Source: Halorussus marinus (lineage in GTDB: Archaea; Halobacteriota; Halobacteria; Halobacteriales; Haladaptataceae). Taken from it: a stretch of 64,000 bases of DNA. A model generated the notes under the pieces. It saw only the letters and a list, made by a program, of their open reading frames with translations. It did no database searches and was not told the origin of the DNA. The stretch spans positions 62,001-126,000 of the forward strand of contig NZ_SBIV01000005.1 of NCBI RefSeq assembly GCF_004765795.1, in the 5' to 3' direction. The position numbers and the translations under genes were made by a program. Below, piece by piece: positions 41,390-50,668 of the stretch. The first letter of the stretch is position 1. The number at the start of each line of letters is the position of its first letter.

Positions 41390-41647
41390 CTACGATTCCG
41401 TTTCGACGTTGGCGTTGGCGTCGGTGGCGGTCGGGTCGGCGTCGGGTTCGACGTCCGGGTCTTTCATCTCGTCGAGCTCGTCTTCGATCTCCTGGCGGCC
41501 CTTCTTGAACTCGCCCATCGCCTCGCCGGTCGAGCGGGCGAGCTTCGGGATCTTGTTGGCCCCGAACAGCAGGACGGCGATGAGGAGGATCACCATCATC
41601 TCCATCCCGCCGGGAATCGGGCCGAACAGCGGAATCAGTTGCGTCAT
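41390..41647 (-). CDS. tatA: Sec-independent translocase subunit TatA
   Basis: 85 residues. One membrane helix (MEMMVILLIAVLLFGANKIP), the FGANKIPKLARSTGEAMGEFKKG hinge/amphipathic helix (two parts), and an acidic tail are exactly TatA. It oligomerises to form the pore for folded proteins with twin-arginine signals; several such substrates are encoded in this window (574, 1990-3243, 17089, 45728, 54667). TatC is not in the window. It lies 94 bp upstream of sufB on the same strand. Confidence 0.94.
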   Translation of the reverse strand: MTQLIPLFGPIPGGMEMMVILLIAVLLFGANKIPKLARSTGEAMGEFKKGRQEIEDELDEMKDPDVEPDADPTATDANANVETES

Positions 41648-41753
41648 CTCTACCTCAACGTTTCCGGCCTCACTTGTAGGCTTTTCCCCTGTCGCGCCCG
41701 GCTCGGACCGTACGAGTGGCCTTCAAGTGAGTGGGGTTCGTACTCCCGGCCGA

Positions 41754-42497
41754 ATGGACGTAGCATCCTCCAAGGGCCGGACGATTCTGGCGGCGACCGG
41801 CCTCGGGGTCGGCGGCTTCGCGTTCGCGTCGGTCCTGGTCACGGTCGCCTCGCTGGCGCTGATCGTCGCTGGTATTCCGCTGATGGAGCGCCCGACGCTC
41901 CTGCTCGGGCTCTCGACCGTCATGGGCCAAGGCGTCGCGTTCGGCACGTTCGCGCTCGCGTACCTCCGATACACCGACCGCGGACTCGGGTTCGTCCGCG
42001 CCCGCGTCCCGACGCTACGGGACGTGGCGTGGTCGATCGGCGGGCTCCTCGCGCTGTTGGGCGGGCTGGTCGCCATCTCGGCGGTGTTCGCGTCGCTCGG
42101 CGTCGAATCGGCGTCGAACACGGTCGAACAGTACGCCGAGCAGGACCCCCGGGTCTACCTGTTCTTGATCCCGATGTCGTTCCTGTTCATCGGTCCCGGC
42201 GAGGAACTGCTCTATCGGGGCGTGGTGCAGGGCCGGCTCCGGGAGGTGTTCGGCCCCGCGCTCGCCATCGGCGCGGCGAGCGTGATCTTCGCCGGCATCC
42301 ACATCTTCTCGTTGCAGGGGCAGGGCAAACTGGCGTACCTCGCCATCCTGCTGGTCCTCTCGCCGATCCTCGGGTTCGCCTACGAGGCGACCGACAATCT
42401 GGTTGTGCCGTCGCTCATTCACGGCGCGTTCAACGCGGTCCAGTTCTACGGCGCGTACGTGGCCGCCACCGGCGGGGTCGGACTCGCCGTCCTCTAG
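41754..42497 (+). CDS. CPBP-family intramembrane glutamic protease
   Basis: 247 residues from ATG 41754 with about seven or eight helices. ABI/CPBP (Rce1-type) motifs are GEELLYRGVV, the FAGIHIF histidine and the HGAFNAVQF histidine. Members cleave membrane or prenylated peptides, or handle bacteriocin-like peptides; the substrate here is unknown. The TAG stop is shared as CTAG with the stop of the convergent gene. Confidence 0.9.
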   Translation: MDVASSKGRTILAATGLGVGGFAFASVLVTVASLALIVAGIPLMERPTLLLGLSTVMGQGVAFGTFALAYLRYTDRGLGFVRARVPTLRDVAWSIGGLLALLGGLVAISAVFASLGVESASNTVEQYAEQDPRVYLFLIPMSFLFIGPGEELLYRGVVQGRLREVFGPALAIGAASVIFAGIHIFSLQGQGKLAYLAILLVLSPILGFAYEATDNLVVPSLIHGAFNAVQFYGAYVAATGGVGLAVL

Positions 42498-42781
42498 GCG
42501 CCGGCCCACCGGACGACCCGAAACCGATCGTAGCCGCCGTACGCGAGTTCGAGCGCACCCATCCACCAGTTCCACCGTTCGGGAAGCGAGAGCCCGTCGG
42601 GCGCGTCGTCGAGGTTCTCGACGACCTCGCCCGCGGTCAGCTCTCGACCCGCGTCAGCTCGGAACTGCCCCGAGTCCGCCAGATCGCGGGCCTGTCGCGC
42701 GACCACCCGCGTGCCCGGTGCGTCGGTCCCGAAGGCTTCGCCAAGCAGTCGTTCGAATCGCTCGTCTGTCTCTGTGTTCAT
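42494..42781 (-). CDS. 95-residue hypothetical soluble protein
   Basis: MNTETDERFERLLGEAFG start. The body is helical and charged and ends in a Trp/Tyr-rich LPERWNWWMGALELAYGGYDR. No motif for catalysis or metal is visible. Its stop codon uses the same CTAG as the convergent protease gene. It is on the same strand as TFB, 61 bp downstream. Unrecognised. Confidence 0.7.
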   Translation of the reverse strand: MNTETDERFERLLGEAFGTDAPGTRVVARQARDLADSGQFRADAGRELTAGEVVENLDDAPDGLSLPERWNWWMGALELAYGGYDRFRVVRWAGA

Positions 42782-42842
42782 CGTTTGGTGTCGTCGACCC
42801 CGTCCCGTCGGAGACGGCCGGGCCCACGGTGGCTACGGTCGC

Positions 42843-43808
42843 TCAGTTGTAAAGTCCGATGGCCTTAATCTGCTCTTGATACCGATTGCGGATGGTGACC
42901 TCGGTCACCTGCGCGACGTCGGCGACCTCCCGCTGGGTCTTTTTCTCGTTGCACAAAAGCGAGGCGGCGTAGATGGCGGCGGCGGCGTAGCCGGTCGGGG
43001 ATTTGCCCGAGAGCAGGCCCTTCTCGGAGGTCACGTCGATGATCTCGTTGGCCTTGCTCTCGACCTCCTCGGTCAGTTCGAGCTCCGAGCAAAAACGGGG
43101 GACGTACTTTTTGGGGTCGACCGGCTCCATCCCGAGCGCGAGCTCCTGGGAGATGTACCGATAGGTGCGGCCGATCTCCTTGCGTTCGACCCGCGACACC
43201 TCGGCGACTTCCTCGAGGCTTCGCGGGATGCCTTCCTTCCGACAGGCGGCGTACAGCGCGGCGGTCGCGACGCCCTCGATCGAGCGCCCCCGAATCAGGT
43301 CCTCCTTGAGCGCGCGCCGGTAGATCACCGACGCGACCTCCTGAACCGACCGGGGAACGCCGAGCGCCGAGCACATCCGATTGAGTTCGCTCAGGGCGAA
43401 CTGGAGGTTGCGCTCGCCGGCGTCTTTGGTGCGGATGCGCTCTTGCCACTTTCGGAGTCGGTGCATCTGACTCCGCTTTTTCGAGGAGATCGACCGGCCG
43501 TAGGCGTCTTTGTCCTTCCAGTCGATGGTGGTCGTCAACCCCTTGTCGTGCATCGTATTGGTGGTCGGGGCACCGACCCGGGACTTCTCCTGGCGTTCGG
43601 AGTGGTTGAACGCCCGCCACTCGGGCCCCCGGTCGACGTTGTTCTCCTCGACGACGAGCCCGCAGTCCTCGCAGACGACCTCGCTCCCCCCGGCGTCGGC
43701 CACGAGCGATTTCGACTCACACTCCGGACACGTTTCGACCCCCTCCGACTCCTCCGCGGTGGTCTCGGCGGCTTGCTCTCGCTCGCGCTGGCGAATGGGC
43801 CCCGTCAT
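42843..43808 (-). CDS. tfb: transcription initiation factor IIB (TFB)
   Basis: 321 residues from ATG 43808. It bridges TBP-DNA and RNA polymerase at promoters. The N-terminal zinc ribbon is [10 protein letters not shown]...[10 protein letters not shown]. The B-reader/linker includes [21 protein letters not shown]. Two cyclin folds follow, each with [17 protein letters not shown]-type helices, and the C terminus has [17 protein letters not shown], the helix-turn-helix contacting the BRE. Haloarchaea usually have several TFBs, so this may be one paralogue with its own set of promoters. Confidence 0.96.
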   Translation of the reverse strand: MTGPIRQREREQAAETTAEESEGVETCPECESKSLVADAGGSEVVCEDCGLVVEENNVDRGPEWRAFNHSERQEKSRVGAPTTNTMHDKGLTTTIDWKDKDAYGRSISSKKRSQMHRLRKWQERIRTKDAGERNLQFALSELNRMCSALGVPRSVQEVASVIYRRALKEDLIRGRSIEGVATAALYAACRKEGIPRSLEEVAEVSRVERKEIGRTYRYISQELALGMEPVDPKKYVPRFCSELELTEEVESKANEIIDVTSEKGLLSGKSPTGYAAAAIYAASLLCNEKKTQREVADVAQVTEVTIRNRYQEQIKAIGLYN

Positions 43809-43921
43809 GAGTCTATAACCGTACGCGACTTTGATAGATAAACCCTCCGCGGACTCCGATACCGGTTTCGAGGTTCTCGGGGCCGCGTCGTCGGACCGTT
43901 GGTCTCGGCGGTCGAGCCCGG

Positions 43922-43930
43922 GATTTATAC
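43922..43930 (+). promoter_or_regulatory. TATA element of the 43954 gene
   Basis: GATTTATAC lies 24-32 bp before ATG 43954, the spacing expected for a leaderless haloarchaeal transcript. It supports that ATG over an earlier in-frame one. Confidence 0.55.
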
Positions 43931-43953
43931 GTGTTCCCGACGCCCTCACGCAC

Positions 43954-44241
43954 ATGGCATCGTCACGACCGACCGTCTACGCGGTAGACGAGTACGACCC
44001 CCTCGAATTCGACGCGGTCCTCGTCCGGGAGGACGCGCTGGTCTGTCTCGACGGCACCGACTCCGTCCGAGTCGTCCCGATGGACAAGGTCAACCACGTC
44101 GAGGCCGACCCCGACTCGATGCTCGTCGAGCGCGAACTCCCCGAGACGTTCTACGGCGGCGGCGAGTACGGCTTCGTCGACGTCGAGGCGTACCCCGACC
44201 TCGAACAGCACCTCGAAGAGCTCGAAGCCGAGCAGTACTGA
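43954..44241 (+). CDS. 95-residue conserved haloarchaeal protein (DUF5796-like)
   Basis: Starts at ATG 43954, as supported by the TATA element. The sequence has [27 protein letters not shown] (in two parts) and [25 protein letters not shown], a pattern I associate with a haloarchaeal domain of unknown function. It is acidic and soluble, with a Glu-rich C terminus. It is 28 bp before the Xaa-Pro peptidase gene and may be cotranscribed with it. Confidence 0.78.
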   Translation: MASSRPTVYAVDEYDPLEFDAVLVREDALVCLDGTDSVRVVPMDKVNHVEADPDSMLVERELPETFYGGGEYGFVDVEAYPDLEQHLEELEAEQY

Positions 44242-44269
44242 TAAGCCGGGCCCCGACCAACGCCCGGCC

Positions 44270-45406
44270 ATGAACGTCTTCGAAGACCGCACCCGACGCT
44301 GTCAGCGCCGGCTCGCGGCGGTCGGCGCCGACGCGGCCGTCCTGTTCCCGAGCGCGAACCTCTTTTACGCCGCGGGGTTCCGCGAGGAGCCGATGGAGCG
44401 CCACCTGTTCCTGTTCGTGCCGAGCGCCGACGAGGACGACCCGGCGACACCCGGCGACGATCCCGTCTTCCTCGCGCCCGAGATGTACGACGAGCAGATC
44501 CGGGACGCCTCGTGGGTCCCGGACGTCCGGCTGTGGGCCGACGGCGAGGACCCCGCCGAACTGACCGCGGAGATCGCCGACGAGCTCGGGCTCCGCGGGG
44601 GTCGCCTGCTGGTCGACGACACCATGTGGGCGCGGTTCACACAGGACCTCCGGGCCGCGCTTCCGGACGCGACGTTCGGGCTCGCCAGTGAGGTGTTCGA
44701 CGACCTCCGGATCCGGAAAGACGAGGCCGAACTCGACGCCCTCCGGCGGGCCGCCGCCCTCGCCGACGAGGTCAGCGTCGCGGTCCGAGAACTGGGCGCC
44801 GAGGCGGTCGGGATGACCGAGTCGGCGCTCGCCGACGAGATCGGCCGCATGCTCGCCGATCGGGGCGGCGACGGCGTCGCCTTCGAGACCGTGGTCGGCG
44901 CCGGGCCGAACGGCGCCAAGCCCCACCACCGTCACGGCGACCGCGAGATCCGGCGCGGCGACCCGGTGGTCCTCGATTTCGGCGCGTACGTCGACGGCTA
45001 CCCGGGCGACCAGACCCGGACCGTGGTGTTCGACGGCGAGTCCCCGGCCGAGTACGAGACGGTCCACGAGACGGTCCGGGCGGCCCAGCGGGCCGCCGTC
45101 GAAGCCGTCGAGCCCGGCGTCCCCGCGGAGGCGGTCGATCGGGCCGCCCGCGAGGTCATCGAGGAGGCGGGCTACGGCGATCGGTTCGTCCACCGCACCG
45201 GCCACGGCGTGGGGCTCGACGTCCACGAGGCGCCGTACGTCGTCGACGGCAACGACGCCGAACTGGAGCCCGGGATGGTGTTCAGCGTCGAGCCGGGGAT
45301 CTACCTCGACGGGGCGTTCGGCGTCCGGATCGAGGACCTCGTGGTCGTGACCGAGGACGGCTGTGAGCGACTCAACGACTCGCCCCGGACGTGGGAACCG
45401 CTCTGA
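44270..45406 (+). CDS. M24 family Xaa-Pro peptidase
   Basis: 378 residues. Pita-bread metallopeptidase cutting peptides next to proline. Dinuclear metal ligands are visible: VLDFGAYVDGY and DQTRTVVF (two Asp), GHGVGLDVHE (His), FSVEPGIY (Glu) and GVRIEDLVVV (Glu). The N-terminal creatinase-like domain begins VFEDRTRRCQRRLAAVGADA. The next small gene begins 4 bp after its stop, so the two are probably cotranscribed. Confidence 0.93.
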   Translation: MNVFEDRTRRCQRRLAAVGADAAVLFPSANLFYAAGFREEPMERHLFLFVPSADEDDPATPGDDPVFLAPEMYDEQIRDASWVPDVRLWADGEDPAELTAEIADELGLRGGRLLVDDTMWARFTQDLRAALPDATFGLASEVFDDLRIRKDEAELDALRRAAALADEVSVAVRELGAEAVGMTESALADEIGRMLADRGGDGVAFETVVGAGPNGAKPHHRHGDREIRRGDPVVLDFGAYVDGYPGDQTRTVVFDGESPAEYETVHETVRAAQRAAVEAVEPGVPAEAVDRAAREVIEEAGYGDRFVHRTGHGVGLDVHEAPYVVDGNDAELEPGMVFSVEPGIYLDGAFGVRIEDLVVVTEDGCERLNDSPRTWEPL

Positions 45407-45410
45407 GCCG

Positions 45411-45671
45411 ATGGCGTACGTGAGCCACGCTGTCCGGTCGATCCGCGAGGAGCCGATTCCGGGCGAGACGGTCCGGCTCGTGGTGACCGCCGCCGACGAC
45501 GCCGACATCGCCGACCTCCGCGCGGCGCTCGACCCGCTCGGCGAGGTGGTGGACGAACTCCCGTTCGACCGCCTGCTCGTCGCGGTCGACCACGACCGGG
45601 TCGGGGCGGTCTGTACCCTCGACGCCGCGAGCGCGGTCGAGACCGACGCCACCATCGGCTTCCCGTCCTAA
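45411..45671 (+). CDS. 86-residue conserved hypothetical protein
   Basis: ATG 45411 lies 4 bp after the peptidase stop. MAYVSHAVRSIREEPIPGETVRLVV then two ferredoxin-like beta-alpha-beta elements (ADIADLRAALDPLGEVVDEL and DRLLVAVDHDRVGAV). The pattern resembles small regulatory or peptidase-inhibitor-like domains, but the family was not recognised. Acidic, soluble, no signal. Confidence 0.72.
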   Translation: MAYVSHAVRSIREEPIPGETVRLVVTAADDADIADLRAALDPLGEVVDELPFDRLLVAVDHDRVGAVCTLDAASAVETDATIGFPS

Positions 45672-45727
45672 CGCCCGGCAGGCAGTTTGAAGTGACCGTC
45701 CGGTGTACGGTGTTGGGGGACCGGGGG

Positions 45728-46852
45728 ATGCACGCAGAGAGCACACCACGAACGGGGGGAATCCACGACGAGCGGGTGTCGACGATGGGGCGACGGCGGT
45801 TCATGGACACGCTACGGACGCTCGGGTTCGGCCTGCTGTCGTCGCTGTTTCTGACGACCGAGGACGTACTGGCGGCCGACGACGACGAGGTACCGGTCGT
45901 CTACGGGCTGACCCGCGACGACGGCGAGCTCCGACCGCGGCACAAGACCGTCCCGGCCGACTGGTACGACGACTTCCGGGAGGCGTTGGCGGCCCACGAC
46001 CGACTCGGCGCGATCGCCACGGAGGGCGTGGCGAACTCGGCGGTCGAGCCGGGCGAGTACGGCGGCGCGAACGCCGCCATCCGGGTCGAGGTCACCGCCG
46101 AGGAGGCCCGGGGTGCGGTCCCGGAGGCGATCGATCAGGTGCCCGTGGAGGTGACCCGCGTCGACTCCCGGAGCCGGAAGACCGACCCCGAGGAGCTGTC
46201 GAACCCGAGCGCGCCGACCGACCCGGGCGTCCCGGGGAGCGTCGCGGTGAGCAACGGCGAGATGTTCGGCACGCTCGCGCCCGCGTTGCGGGACCCCGCG
46301 GACGGCTCGACGTACTTTGCGACGGCGAACCACGTCTTCGGCGGGTCGGACAATCAGGGCGAGCCGTTCTACCTCCTCGACGGCGAACGGACCCGGATCG
46401 GGACGGTCTCGGCGGGGTTCCCGAAGGCCGATCTGGTCTGTGCCACCCCGGAGGAGGAGTTCGAGCCCCTCCACCGAATTCGGGACGTGTCGCCGGGTCG
46501 GGTGCTCGGGCAGTTCACCCGGGCCGGGCTCGCCGATCTAAAGGCCGAGGGCGAACCTCTCCAGAAGATCGGGGTGAAGACCGGCCACTCCGCCGGACAG
46601 ATTCAGGCCGTCGACGGGCTTACCTGCGCGTACGGCGCCATCTGCAAGAACGGCCAGATCAAGTGGGGTCGCGAGTCGGGGTTCTCGGACGGCGACAGCG
46701 GCTCTGTGAACTTCCACCCCGACCCCGAGAACCCCGACGCGGGCGTGCTTGTCGGCGGGCTCAACAACGCCCGGACGTGGTGGCCCGGCGAGAACTACAT
46801 CTGGGGCACGGGCGCGTATCACATCACCGAGAAACACGGCTACACGTTCTGA
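45728..46852 (+). CDS. Tat-exported trypsin-like serine protease, putative
   Basis: 374 residues from ATG 45728; ATG 45785 would give the shorter MGRRRFMDT start. The twin-arginine GRRRFMDTLRTLGFGLLSS precedes a hydrophobic stretch, so it is exported or membrane-tethered. A chymotrypsin-fold triad is visible: His in FATANHVFGG, Asp in PKADLVCA and Ser in SDGDSGSVNF. It is not close to the usual haloarchaeal extracellular subtilisins. The active site looks complete, but activity is unproven. There is no obvious propeptide, although residues 60-150 could serve. Confidence 0.82.
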   Translation: MHAESTPRTGGIHDERVSTMGRRRFMDTLRTLGFGLLSSLFLTTEDVLAADDDEVPVVYGLTRDDGELRPRHKTVPADWYDDFREALAAHDRLGAIATEGVANSAVEPGEYGGANAAIRVEVTAEEARGAVPEAIDQVPVEVTRVDSRSRKTDPEELSNPSAPTDPGVPGSVAVSNGEMFGTLAPALRDPADGSTYFATANHVFGGSDNQGEPFYLLDGERTRIGTVSAGFPKADLVCATPEEEFEPLHRIRDVSPGRVLGQFTRAGLADLKAEGEPLQKIGVKTGHSAGQIQAVDGLTCAYGAICKNGQIKWGRESGFSDGDSGSVNFHPDPENPDAGVLVGGLNNARTWWPGENYIWGTGAYHITEKHGYTF

Positions 46853-46933
46853 TAGCGCTCCTCGCGGACGTCGGGTGTCCGGACTGCGGCCGAGGGCTCA
46901 CCCGCGAGGACGCCGTCAGGGAGGCCGGCCCGA

Positions 46934-47410
46934 TCAGCCCTGCGTGGTCCCGCAGTCGGTACAGGTCAGCTCGAACGCGCCGTCCGCGAGCGCGACGTCG
47001 TGGGTCCGTTCGGCCTCGCACTCGGGGCAGTAGGCCCGCGACTGGAGCGCGTCCCAGTCGTGGGTCGGGCCGGGCGCGCCGATCGCCCACCCCTCGACGG
47101 TCGCCTCGCCGTCGTTGTACCCCTTCTGGAACTCGCCGGGCCGGAACCGGATCAGCTCGCCGGCCGCGACGGTGACCGATTCGCGGTCGATCCCGACGTC
47201 GAACGTCGCGGTGCCCGACTCGACGTAGAACACCTCCTCCTGATCGTTGTGACGGTGGAGCCCGCCCGAAAACGACTCGCCGGCGTCGAGCTCGAAGTAG
47301 TTCATCGCGACGTGATCGGTGCCGAGCGCGCGCGAGACGGGCTTTCGCATCCGGTGGACGTTCATCGGATTGGGCTCGTTGTCGACCGCGTCGATCGCGA
47401 CTTTCTCCAT
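46934..47410 (-). CDS. cupin-domain protein with C-terminal zinc ribbon
   Basis: 158 residues from ATG 47410. The cupin core has GGLHRHNDQEEVFYVESGTA and FRPGEFQKGYND, supplying the usual His/Glu metal ligands. The tail CPECEAERTHD...CTDCGTTQG adds a zinc ribbon. A cupin fused to a ribbon suggests a nucleic-acid or protein-binding partner, or a stabilising module. Substrate unknown. The 193-bp gap to the next gene contains only a T-rich stretch and no gene. Confidence 0.85.
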   Translation of the reverse strand: MEKVAIDAVDNEPNPMNVHRMRKPVSRALGTDHVAMNYFELDAGESFSGGLHRHNDQEEVFYVESGTATFDVGIDRESVTVAAGELIRFRPGEFQKGYNDGEATVEGWAIGAPGPTHDWDALQSRAYCPECEAERTHDVALADGAFELTCTDCGTTQG

Positions 47411-47603
47411 ACGCGTTCGTTGGTCGACGCTCGGAAAAAACTGTCCGGTCGACGCGCCTGCGCCCGAAGAGTCCGACGAGCGCGACCGAGAGCGGGGCCA
47501 ACGGCCGCCGCGTCCGCGACGTCCCACTTAAAAACACGGGGCGGTCGCAGGGCCGGCGACTCGCGTCCCCGCTTTAGGTAGTCGCCGACCCACGGTCGAA
47601 GCG

Positions 47604-48278
47604 ATGGCAACCGACGTTCGAACGTCGCTCTCGAAGGTCGCACAGGTCCCGCCCGTGACGCTCGCCACCCTCGGTGTCTCGCTCCTCGCCCTGCCGGGAT
47701 ACGCGTGGGCGTCGACCGCCCTCGGACTGAACGCCCCGCCGCTCGTCACCGTGGCCGTCCAGTGGACCGTCGCGGTCGGCGTGGTCGCGGTCGCGGTCGG
47801 CGTCGAGGGCAGGTCGCTCGCCAGCGTCGGGTTCCGCCGCGCGAGGCGGGGAGACGCGCTCGCGCTCGCGGGTGCGGCCGCCGCGGCGATGCTCGTCTTC
47901 GCGGCCACCGACCCGCTCGTCACGGCGCTCGGACTTCCGGTTCGAGGCGACTCGGGGACGCTCTCCACGGGCGTCGGCCTCTCGGTCGCGCTCGTGCGCG
48001 CGGTCACGACCGGCGTCGTCGAGGAGGTCCTCTTCCGGGGGTACCCCATCGAACGGCTCGTAGAGTACGCCGAGAGCCCGCTTCTCGCCGGCGTCGTGAC
48101 GTGGGGCGCCTTCACCGCCGCCCACGCCGTCGCGTGGCCGCTCGGGAATCTCGTCCAGATCTCGGCCGTGGCGGCGGTGTTCACCGTGGTCTATCTCCGC
48201 CGCCGGTCGCTGGTCCCGGTCGTCGGGGCGCACGTCGCGGTCTGGGCGCTCTCGGTCCTCGGTCGAGTTTACGGCTGA
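47604..48278 (+). CDS. second CPBP-family intramembrane protease
   Basis: 224 residues with about six to seven helices. Motifs are VVEEVLFRGYPIERL, the WGAFTAAHAVAWP histidine and VVGAHVAVWA. It is related in type to the protease at 41754 but diverged in sequence. It ends 3 bp before the stop of the convergent epimerase gene. Substrate unknown. Confidence 0.9.
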   Translation: MATDVRTSLSKVAQVPPVTLATLGVSLLALPGYAWASTALGLNAPPLVTVAVQWTVAVGVVAVAVGVEGRSLASVGFRRARRGDALALAGAAAAAMLVFAATDPLVTALGLPVRGDSGTLSTGVGLSVALVRAVTTGVVEEVLFRGYPIERLVEYAESPLLAGVVTWGAFTAAHAVAWPLGNLVQISAVAAVFTVVYLRRRSLVPVVGAHVAVWALSVLGRVYG

Positions 48279-48280
48279 GA

Positions 48281-49249
48281 CTACGCCACCGGCTCCAGCC
48301 CGCGCTCCTCGCGCAACACGCGGACGTACTCCCGGAACCCGGCTTCGAGGTCGTACTCGGGCTCGTAGCCCAGATCCTCTCGTGCGGCGGTCATATCGAG
48401 CGTCTGGGTCCACGGGAGTTCGCCCTCGTCGCTCACTTCGAGGTCGGCGTCGGGCACGATGCGCTCGACGGTCTCGGCGGCCTCCCGGATCGTCGCCACC
48501 TCGCCCCGGACGTTGTAGACGCGCCGACCGAGCGCCGACTCGGGGGCGAACGCCGCCTTCCGGAACGCCTGGGCGATGTCTTCGACGTACTGCCAGTCGA
48601 TAACCTGATCGCCGTACTCGACCGCGAACGGCTCGCCGACCGCCGGCTTCTCGACGATGTTCGCGAGGAACGCCGAGCCGCCCGTCTCGCGGTACGGGCC
48701 GTACGCGACCGTCGGCCGGAGCCCGACGTGGCTGACGTCGTGGTCCTCGAAGTACACCTTCGCCTGGTGTTCGTTGTACTCTTTGGTCGCGCCGTAGAGG
48801 GTGTCAGGGTACACCAGCTCGTCCTCGTCGACCCACTCGCCGTCGTAGTTGGCCGGGGGGGCGTACACCGCCGCCGACGACGCCCACGCCACGCGCTCGA
48901 TCTGGTCGTCGAGCGTCCGGGCGGCCTCGAACACGTTGTTCGTGCCGAGCACGTTCACCCGGGCGGCGTCCCGCGGGTTCTCGCGCGCCAGCGAGGTCAA
49001 AAGCGCCGCGAGGTGGACGACGCGGGTCGCGCCGGTCTCTCGGATCGCCCGGATCACGCTCGTCGGGTCGGTCACGTCGCCGCGGACGACCTCGACGGCG
49101 TCGGCGACCCCGAGCTTCTCAAGGATCCGCGCGTCGGTCGCGAGGTCGTACGCGACCACGTCGTGGCCCGCGTCCGCGAGGTCTCGTGCAACGTACGACC
49201 CGATGAACCCGGTCCCGCCGGTGACCAGCACCGTCTCTGGATCGGCCAT
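48281..49249 (-). CDS. NAD-dependent epimerase/dehydratase (extended SDR)
   Basis: 322 residues from ATG 49249 (MADPETVLVTGGTGFIGSYVARDL); the nine residues upstream are not conserved. Cofactor motif TGGTGFIG is followed by an acidic D (VVAYDLATD), indicating NAD. The catalytic set is Ser in WASSAAVYAP and Tyr-Lys in YGATKEYNE. It epimerises or reduces a nucleotide sugar or related compound. It is a stand-alone gene between the protease and an MFS transporter. Confidence 0.9.
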   Translation of the reverse strand: MADPETVLVTGGTGFIGSYVARDLADAGHDVVAYDLATDARILEKLGVADAVEVVRGDVTDPTSVIRAIRETGATRVVHLAALLTSLARENPRDAARVNVLGTNNVFEAARTLDDQIERVAWASSAAVYAPPANYDGEWVDEDELVYPDTLYGATKEYNEHQAKVYFEDHDVSHVGLRPTVAYGPYRETGGSAFLANIVEKPAVGEPFAVEYGDQVIDWQYVEDIAQAFRKAAFAPESALGRRVYNVRGEVATIREAAETVERIVPDADLEVSDEGELPWTQTLDMTAAREDLGYEPEYDLEAGFREYVRVLREERGLEPVA

Positions 49250-49344
49250 GTCTCGACCCACCACCGGCAGCCCCAAAAGCGTGTGCGACGGATTACCGCG
49301 AGCGCAGGATACTTGGCTCGGCTCCTCCCAGATTCAGGGAGTCG

Positions 49345-50652
49345 ATGGATCGACTCCCGTCGCTGGCCGACGTGCCCCGCGAGACCGCCGTCGTCGTCGG
49401 ACTCGTCGGCGGCGCCGAGTTCGTCAACCACACCTACCTCGTGCTGTTTCCGCCCATCCTCGGTATCCTGTCGGCGGAGTTCGACGCGTCGCTCGCACTG
49501 CTCGGGGTCGCGATGGGAGTGCAGGGGTTCACCAACACCGCGTTCCAGCTCCCGTGGGGGTATCTCTCGGACAACTACGACCGGCGGCTCACGCTCGGGC
49601 TGTCGCTCGGACTCGCGACCGCGAGCGTGTTCGTGGTCGCGGCCGCGCCCACCTTCGAGATACTGCTCGTGGGCCAAGCCCTGCTCGGGATCGGCATCGC
49701 GGGCCACCACCCGGTCCACTTCCCGTTGCTGGCGGCGGCCTCCCCCGAGCGCCACCGCGGCCGGGCGTTCTCGATCCGGGCGTTCCTCGGGAACCTCGGG
49801 TTCGCCGCGCCGCCGGTCGCGCTCACGGCGGTCATCGCACTCCCGGGGCTGACGTGGCGCCACGCGGTCGGGCTTGTCGGGGCGTTCGGCGCCGTCTACG
49901 CCGTCTCGATGCTGTTCGTCCTCTACCGGTACGTCGATCCGGCGGTGACCGCGCCGGACGTCGACGACGCCGAGGACGCACACGAGTCCGCCGACGGCGA
50001 GCGCACGCTGGGAGCGATCCGGGCCGCGGCCCGCCGGGAGGTCCGGGCGATCCTCGGCTCGCCCGCCATCCTCGCGCTGGCGGTGCTCGCGCTCGTGGTC
50101 TCGACCGCCAGCTGGGGCATCACCTCCTACGCCGCCGTCCTGTTGCAGGACGGCTACGGGGTCGGCCTCGACGTGGCGAACCTCACGCTCTCGGCGATGT
50201 TCGCGGTCGGCGCCGTGATGGTGCTGGTCGGCGGCGACCTCTCGGACCGGTTCTCGCCCGGGCCGGTCATCGTCGCCAGCTACGGCGCGGTCGTCGTCTT
50301 CGTGGCGCTGGTCGCGACCATGACACTGCCGCCGCTGGCCGCGGTGGCCTGCCTGCTCGTGGTCGGCGGGGTCCGGAGCCTCGGCGGCCCGGCCCGGTCG
50401 AAGCTCGCCGACGCGGTGTCGGCCCGGTCGGACCTCGGGCGCAACTTCGCGCTCATCACCGTCGGCATCATGACCGGAAGCTCGATCGCGCCGCCGGTGT
50501 TCGGCGCGCTCATCGAGAACCGGGGGCTCGGCGCGACCTTCTGGGCCATCGCGGCTGTCGCGGCGCTCGGGGTCGGGGTGACGCTGTTCGTGCTCCGGCG
50601 CCACGGCGACGGGACCGACCCCGCGGCGGCCGGCCCGGTCGAGGCCGAGTGA
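49345..50652 (+). CDS. MFS family transporter
   Basis: 435 residues and about twelve helices. The loop 2-3 signature is GYLSDNYDRRLTLGL and the loop 8-9 equivalent is GGDLSDRFSPGPVI. The cytoplasmic central loop holds an acidic DVDDAEDAHESADGE stretch. It is proton- or ion-coupled; the substrate is unknown. It is divergent from the epimerase with a 95-bp gap. Confidence 0.9.
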   Translation: MDRLPSLADVPRETAVVVGLVGGAEFVNHTYLVLFPPILGILSAEFDASLALLGVAMGVQGFTNTAFQLPWGYLSDNYDRRLTLGLSLGLATASVFVVAAAPTFEILLVGQALLGIGIAGHHPVHFPLLAAASPERHRGRAFSIRAFLGNLGFAAPPVALTAVIALPGLTWRHAVGLVGAFGAVYAVSMLFVLYRYVDPAVTAPDVDDAEDAHESADGERTLGAIRAAARREVRAILGSPAILALAVLALVVSTASWGITSYAAVLLQDGYGVGLDVANLTLSAMFAVGAVMVLVGGDLSDRFSPGPVIVASYGAVVVFVALVATMTLPPLAAVACLLVVGGVRSLGGPARSKLADAVSARSDLGRNFALITVGIMTGSSIAPPVFGALIENRGLGATFWAIAAVAALGVGVTLFVLRRHGDGTDPAAAGPVEAE

Positions 50653-50668
50653 GAGCGCGCCGGCCGAC

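Noticed and set aside
46853-46933. Short plus-strand Cys-rich frame after the trypsin-like gene
   Set aside because: It has one CPDC knuckle but no independent start or stop of sensible length in the 81-bp gap.
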